This document shows positions 5,113 through 7,785 of a DNA stretch of 7,785 bases, piece after piece. The DNA is taken from NCBI GenBank assembly GCA_002438345.1, contig DJUJ01000055.1, forward strand, positions 1,948-9,732, given 5' to 3'. A program made the position numbers and the translations under genes. This DNA is from Paenibacillus sp. UBA6285 (GTDB lineage Bacteria; Bacillota; Bacilli; Paenibacillales; Paenibacillaceae). The first letter of the stretch is position 1. Each line of letters opens with the position of its first letter. The notes under the pieces are model-generated. The model was not told the origin of the DNA and ran no database searches. It saw only the letters and a program-made list of their open reading frames with translations.

Positions 5113-5649
5113 ATGAATCAAGAAGTAAGATTACCGAGAAACGGCAAAGAGGGTGCATTATACGGCGCAATCATCTGTACATTGACCGTGCTGTTTATGA
5201 CGTCATTAAATATTATTTTAGCGGTCGGGGAATTCAATCAAGAGGTTGCCCTAGCGATTCTTAAGACGCTACCGATCATTTGGGTGATTGTTATGATTAT
5301 CGAACCTGTTGTTATTGGCCGTATCGCAGAAAAGCTGGTAGCTAAATTTACACAACCCACCGATAGCTTTAATGCCCAAATTCTATTTCGCATCCTTTTC
5401 ACCGTATTAGGAATGTCATTTGTGATGACGTTTATTGGAGACATTATCGGAAACGGATTGAGTTCTGAAACGTTCAATCACTTTTTAGCGAATTGGCCAA
5501 GAAATTTCCTAATTGTACTGATCGCTGAAAGTATAGTGATCCAGCCTTTTGCACGATTTGTGATGGTAAAGATACATGCTTCTCAGGATAAAAAGAAGTC
5601 CAGCGCCGCTGGTATAACTGTACATGGATTATCGGAACAAAACTCGTAA
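5113..5649 (+). CDS. Four-helix membrane protein with two DUF2798 repeats
   Basis: A 178-residue membrane protein of unknown function. Four hydrophobic segments are visible at about 15-37, 49-70, 92-113 and 128-148. The first pair (LYGAIICTL...IIEPVVIGRIAEKLV) and the second pair (LFRILFTVLGM...IAESIVIQPFARFVM) are alike, each with a polar E followed by a hydrophobic run and an R near the end of the second helix. This is the pattern of two tandem DUF2798 domains. The tail (about 155-178) is hydrophilic and probably cytoplasmic. The start chosen is ATG 5113, because AAAGGA (5099-5104) lies eight bases upstream. An ATG at 5104 overlaps the tetR stop but has no space for a ribosome site. The gene begins five bases after tetR ends, so translation is probably coupled and expression controlled by the TetR protein. 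A strong terminator follows. Confidence 0.82.
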   Translation: MNQEVRLPRNGKEGALYGAIICTLTVLFMTSLNIILAVGEFNQEVALAILKTLPIIWVIVMIIEPVVIGRIAEKLVAKFTQPTDSFNAQILFRILFTVLGMSFVMTFIGDIIGNGLSSETFNHFLANWPRNFLIVLIAESIVIQPFARFVMVKIHASQDKKKSSAAGITVHGLSEQNS

Positions 5650-5658
5650 CATAAATAT

Positions 5659-5692
5659 GCTCTCAGGCGAAGCGATTCGTTTGAGAGCTTTT
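5659..5692 (+). terminator. Rho-independent terminator of the tetR operon
   Basis: GCTCTCA (5659-5665) pairs with TGAGAGC (5682-5688). Two G:U pairs and CGAA/TTCG extend the stem to 13 bp around a GCGA loop, followed by TTTTC. It starts nine bases after the DUF2798 stop codon and separates this operon from the MFS gene. Confidence 0.9.
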
Positions 5693-5719
5693 CTATTACC
5701 GTATATAATGATATCTTGG

Positions 5720-5747
5720 TTGAATAATTGAAACCCTCCTATATAAC
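5720..5747 (+). promoter_or_regulatory. Promoter candidate for the MFS exporter
   Basis: TTGAAT (5720-5725) and TATAAC (5742-5747) are 16 bases apart. The -35 lies within GGTT...AACC (5718-5735), a weak inverted repeat that might be an operator. The leader would be about 130 bases. It contains the palindrome CCTAGCTAGG (5825-5834) and a 10-codon ORF (5763-5795) without a good ribosome site. A promoter nearer the gene is possible: TATAAG at 5858-5863 has no -35 I can see. Confidence 0.35.
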
Positions 5748-5885
5748 AAAGAAAGCTTAACAATGAAAGGTAATATCGAACATGATGATTTATAGTCGTC
5801 TTGCCATAATGATGCCCCCATTTCCCTAGCTAGGCTCATATTCTTGTTGTTCTAGGATATAAGCTTGTAGGAGGGCGAATTTAAT

Positions 5886-7067
5886 ATGAAAAAATACGCA
5901 GCACCATCTTTACTACTAATGATTGTTCTTGTGGCTTTTCCACAAATTAGTGAGACGAGCTACACTCCATCGTTACCGGATATTGCTGTTGCACTTGGGG
6001 TCTCCAATAGTTCTGTACAATTAACATTAAGTATATATTTTATCGGATTTGCTTTAGGTGTTTTCTGTTGGGGTTGGCTCTCTGATTTCATCGGACGGAG
6101 ACCTGCCATGCTGGGTGGCCTCATTGTATATGGTATTGGAAGCTTGATGTGTTTTTACTCGGAATCTATTAATCTACTGTTAGTCAGCCGTTTCATTCAA
6201 GCGTTTGGAGCAGCGACAGGCTCAATTATTACCCAAACTATTCTTCGGGAGAGTGTCTCCGGGAATAAACGACATGCCATGTTTGCCCAGATCTCGGCGG
6301 TGATTGCTTTTACTCCAGCAGTAGGGCCACTTATTGGCGGATTCGTGGATCAAGCTTTTGGCTTTCGAGCGGTTTTCTTTATACTAGTAATGATAAGTGT
6401 GTTGTTATTTATGTATGCTTTTTGGAAGTTGCCAGAAACGACAGATGTTTCCGCGAGAAAAAAGGTAGCAATTCTACCTATATTTAAAAGAATGCTCGCG
6501 TTGCCACGTGTACTGGTGTTTGGATTACTAATCGGGGGCATCAATGGAGTTTTATTTAGCTACTATGCTGAAGCACCCTTTATATTCATTGAACACTTTA
6601 ACATTTCGCCGGGAGTTTATGGTTTCTTAGGCATTATTGTAGCCCTGGCATCGATTATGGGAGCGATGATCTCCAAAAGATTATTAACTGTCTATGCTCC
6701 GGAAAAAATAATTCACATCGGCTGTCTAGTGATGACCAGCGGAGCTTTGCTATTAACAATCGCAGGCAGCCTTGCCTCGTTGCCGGATATGATAGTGATG
6801 GTAAGCATTCTAATAACCCTTTTTGTCATGTTAATGGGGGCCGGTATTGCCTTACCTAATTGTCTAAGTCTTGCGCTTGTCAATTTCCAGGATGTTGTGG
6901 GAACAGCAGGTGCGATCTTCAGCTTGGGGTATTATTTGCTGGTTAGCTTGGCGACGTGGGGAATGAGCGCTCTGCATAATGGTTCATTACTGACAATGCC
7001 CATCTATTTCTTAGGGATCAGCGGCGGAATGTGGTTATTAAGTAAAAAGTTTATTGTAGCGGAATAG
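5886..7067 (+). CDS. MFS multidrug exporter, Bcr/CflA (DHA1) type
   Basis: A 393-residue proton-driven exporter of the major facilitator superfamily with twelve predicted membrane helices, the usual Bcr/CflA size. The first helix ends in ETSYTPSLPDIA (23-34), matching the ETDMYLPALP signature of Bcr/CflA pumps, though the acidic residue of that stretch is replaced by serine. Motif A, GWLSDFIGRRPAM (63-75), lies between helices 2 and 3. The conserved arginine of helix 4 is in SRFIQAFGAATG (101-112). The exporter motif C, with GPLIGG (147-152), is in helix 5. AGGAGGG (5869-5875) lies ten bases before the ATG. It is a single-gene unit between two terminators, with no regulator of its own, and I see no copy of the ACAGACC motif upstream, so control by the neighbouring TetR protein is not supported. 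In this family substrates range from bicyclomycin and chloramphenicol to sugars and sulfonamides; the one here is unknown. Confidence 0.9.
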   Translation: MKKYAAPSLLLMIVLVAFPQISETSYTPSLPDIAVALGVSNSSVQLTLSIYFIGFALGVFCWGWLSDFIGRRPAMLGGLIVYGIGSLMCFYSESINLLLVSRFIQAFGAATGSIITQTILRESVSGNKRHAMFAQISAVIAFTPAVGPLIGGFVDQAFGFRAVFFILVMISVLLFMYAFWKLPETTDVSARKKVAILPIFKRMLALPRVLVFGLLIGGINGVLFSYYAEAPFIFIEHFNISPGVYGFLGIIVALASIMGAMISKRLLTVYAPEKIIHIGCLVMTSGALLLTIAGSLASLPDMIVMVSILITLFVMLMGAGIALPNCLSLALVNFQDVVGTAGAIFSLGYYLLVSLATWGMSALHNGSLLTMPIYFLGISGGMWLLSKKFIVAE

Positions 7068-7130
7068 AATTTTTATAAGTTATTTGCAAAAAGAAGATAT
7101 GGAACGGGGCATCCATAGATTAGATTAATG

Positions 7131-7165
7131 GCAGTCTGGAACTATTTGAGATCCGGACTGCTTTT
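7131..7165 (+). terminator. Rho-independent terminator of the MFS gene
   Basis: GCAGTCTGGA (7131-7140) pairs with TCCGGACTGC (7152-7161) over ten positions with one T:G pair and an 11-base loop, then TTTTATTT. It lies between two convergent genes, directly after the lipid-kinase stop codon on the other strand. On that strand no T run follows, so it serves mainly the MFS gene. Confidence 0.87.
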
Positions 7166-7170
7166 ATTTG

Positions 7171-7785
7171 TTAGTCCACTTCCGGCACAATGACTTGGAT
7201 ATGACGAGGGAGAACACTTAGCGTAATCGGTAAAATCGGACCTTCTTCACCATCCACATTGGTTCTTACGGCTTCTGGAGAGCTTACACTTACATTTTGG
7301 GCCGTGAAATAGACAACGTCTTTATGATCCTTAAGGTTGCCAAGTAGTAAAGATATACTGGCTGTAATGGTATTGAGTATACTGAGGTCTTGAATAAAAA
7401 AACAATGAAGCAGACCATCGTCAACCGCAGCATCAGGTATCAGATTCTCGAATCCGCCAACGGAGTTGGTTAATACGGCGAGGAAGAGTGGGGATTCGCC
7501 TTGCCATGTCTTCTCGTCATAATGAATGACAAGAGGGTGGGGGGAAGTGCTTGTAAGTTGTTTTAGGCCTTCTTTCAGATATGCCAATGAGCCGAGCTTG
7601 GTTTTCTCTTCGGTTGATACGGAGGATAATGATCCGGCGATTGAACCTACAGCAACAACGTTACCGAATAAGCGGTCATTCAAGCAACCAATATCTACTG
7701 TCTTTACGTTAGAGGAAGCAAGGGTTTGAATGGCTATTTGGGGATTCAGCGGGATCTGTAACGCGCGGGCAAAATAATTAACAGT
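7171..7785 (-). CDS. DagK/YegS-family lipid (diacylglycerol-type) kinase, N-terminus missing
   Basis: The frame is open from the right edge of the window to TAA at 7173-7171: 204 residues, with roughly the first 95-105 of a normal 300-residue kinase outside. These cytosolic enzymes phosphorylate diacylglycerol or related lipids with ATP. Visible are TVNYFARALQIP (1-12, the GTxNDFARALGIP substrate/nucleotide motif), VDIG (31-34), FGNVVAVGSIAG (40-51), TKLGSLAYLKEGLKQL (62-77, matching the conserved GxLAYxxxGL segment), and NVDGE near the C-terminus followed by PRHIQVIVPE. A TTG codon at 7683 could be mistaken for a start, but the motifs upstream show that the protein continues beyond it. The aspartate of the GTxND motif is replaced by tyrosine in the first codons of the window, which may lower activity. 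BmrU/YtlR-like proteins of Bacillus are the closest I can name. It converges on the MFS gene. Confidence 0.85.
   Translation of the reverse strand, partial: TVNYFARALQIPLNPQIAIQTLASSNVKTVDIGCLNDRLFGNVVAVGSIAGSLSSVSTEEKTKLGSLAYLKEGLKQLTSTSPHPLVIHYDEKTWQGESPLFLAVLTNSVGGFENLIPDAAVDDGLLHCFFIQDLSILNTITASISLLLGNLKDHKDVVYFTAQNVSVSSPEAVRTNVDGEEGPILPITLSVLPRHIQVIVPEVD

Noticed and set aside
5763..5795. A 10-codon leader ORF (MKGNIEHDDL) ahead of the MFS exporter.
   Set aside because: It lacks a convincing ribosome binding site and has no repeat of regulatory codons, so it is not listed as a gene.
5825..5834. CCTAGCTAGG palindrome in the MFS leader as an operator or restriction-related repeat.
   Set aside because: A single 10-base palindrome with no second copy, and not at a credible promoter.
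7681..7683. TTG as the start of a 170-residue lipid-kinase ORF.
   Set aside because: The frame continues upstream to the window edge with kinase motifs (TVNYFARAL, VDIG), so this TTG is an internal leucine codon.
7526..7729. A plus-strand frame of 67 codons inside the lipid kinase.
   Set aside because: It lies wholly antisense to a well-supported gene and shows no family features.

Overview
The window looks like chromosomal DNA from a moderately AT-rich, low-GC Gram-positive bacterium, most likely Paenibacillus or a near relative in the Bacillales. This rests on strong AGGAGG-type ribosome binding sites, GTG/ATG starts, short hairpin-plus-T-run terminators, and protein families typical of that group. 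There is no tRNA, rRNA, CRISPR array, transposase or phage gene. The genus is an inference.

Layout, left to right. (1) The 3' end of an SMI1/KNR4 (SUKH-type) gene, closed by a strong terminator. (2) A divergent pair: a MarR-family regulator (minus) and a flavodoxin-fold NAD(P)H:quinone oxidoreductase (plus). Their promoters share one -35 region, and two copies of a palindromic operator cover both. (3) A minus-strand remnant whose N-terminal part is the start of a haem catalase and whose C-terminal part is the end of a DinB-like protein, joined in frame. It looks like a deletion scar. (4) An AGCS-family sodium:alanine/glycine symporter with its own extended -10 promoter and GAAA-loop terminator. 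(5) A RidA-like gene (minus) facing away from a tetR gene (plus) across about 390 bases. That gap holds two related TetR-type operator candidates and a 23-codon ORF with a near-ideal ribosome binding site. (6) tetR is followed, apparently with translational coupling, by a four-helix membrane protein made of two DUF2798 repeats, then a strong terminator. (7) A Bcr/CflA-type MFS drug exporter with its own terminator. (8) On the minus strand, the C-terminal two thirds of a DagK/YegS-type lipid kinase running off the right edge.

Functionally this is a string of small independent units rather than one long operon. Three units suggest sensing of and response to toxic or redox-active compounds: MarR plus quinone reductase, LmrA-like TetR plus DUF2798 plus probably the RidA-like protein, and the MFS exporter. 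The most unusual object is the catalase-DinB chimera at 1677-2030. The most testable regulatory predictions are the overlapping divergent promoters at 978-1049 and the shared operator motif at 4241-4261 and 4513-4532. I did not find a clearly new multi-gene system. The closest candidate is the TetR/DUF2798/RidA-like/small-ORF cluster at 3754-5649.
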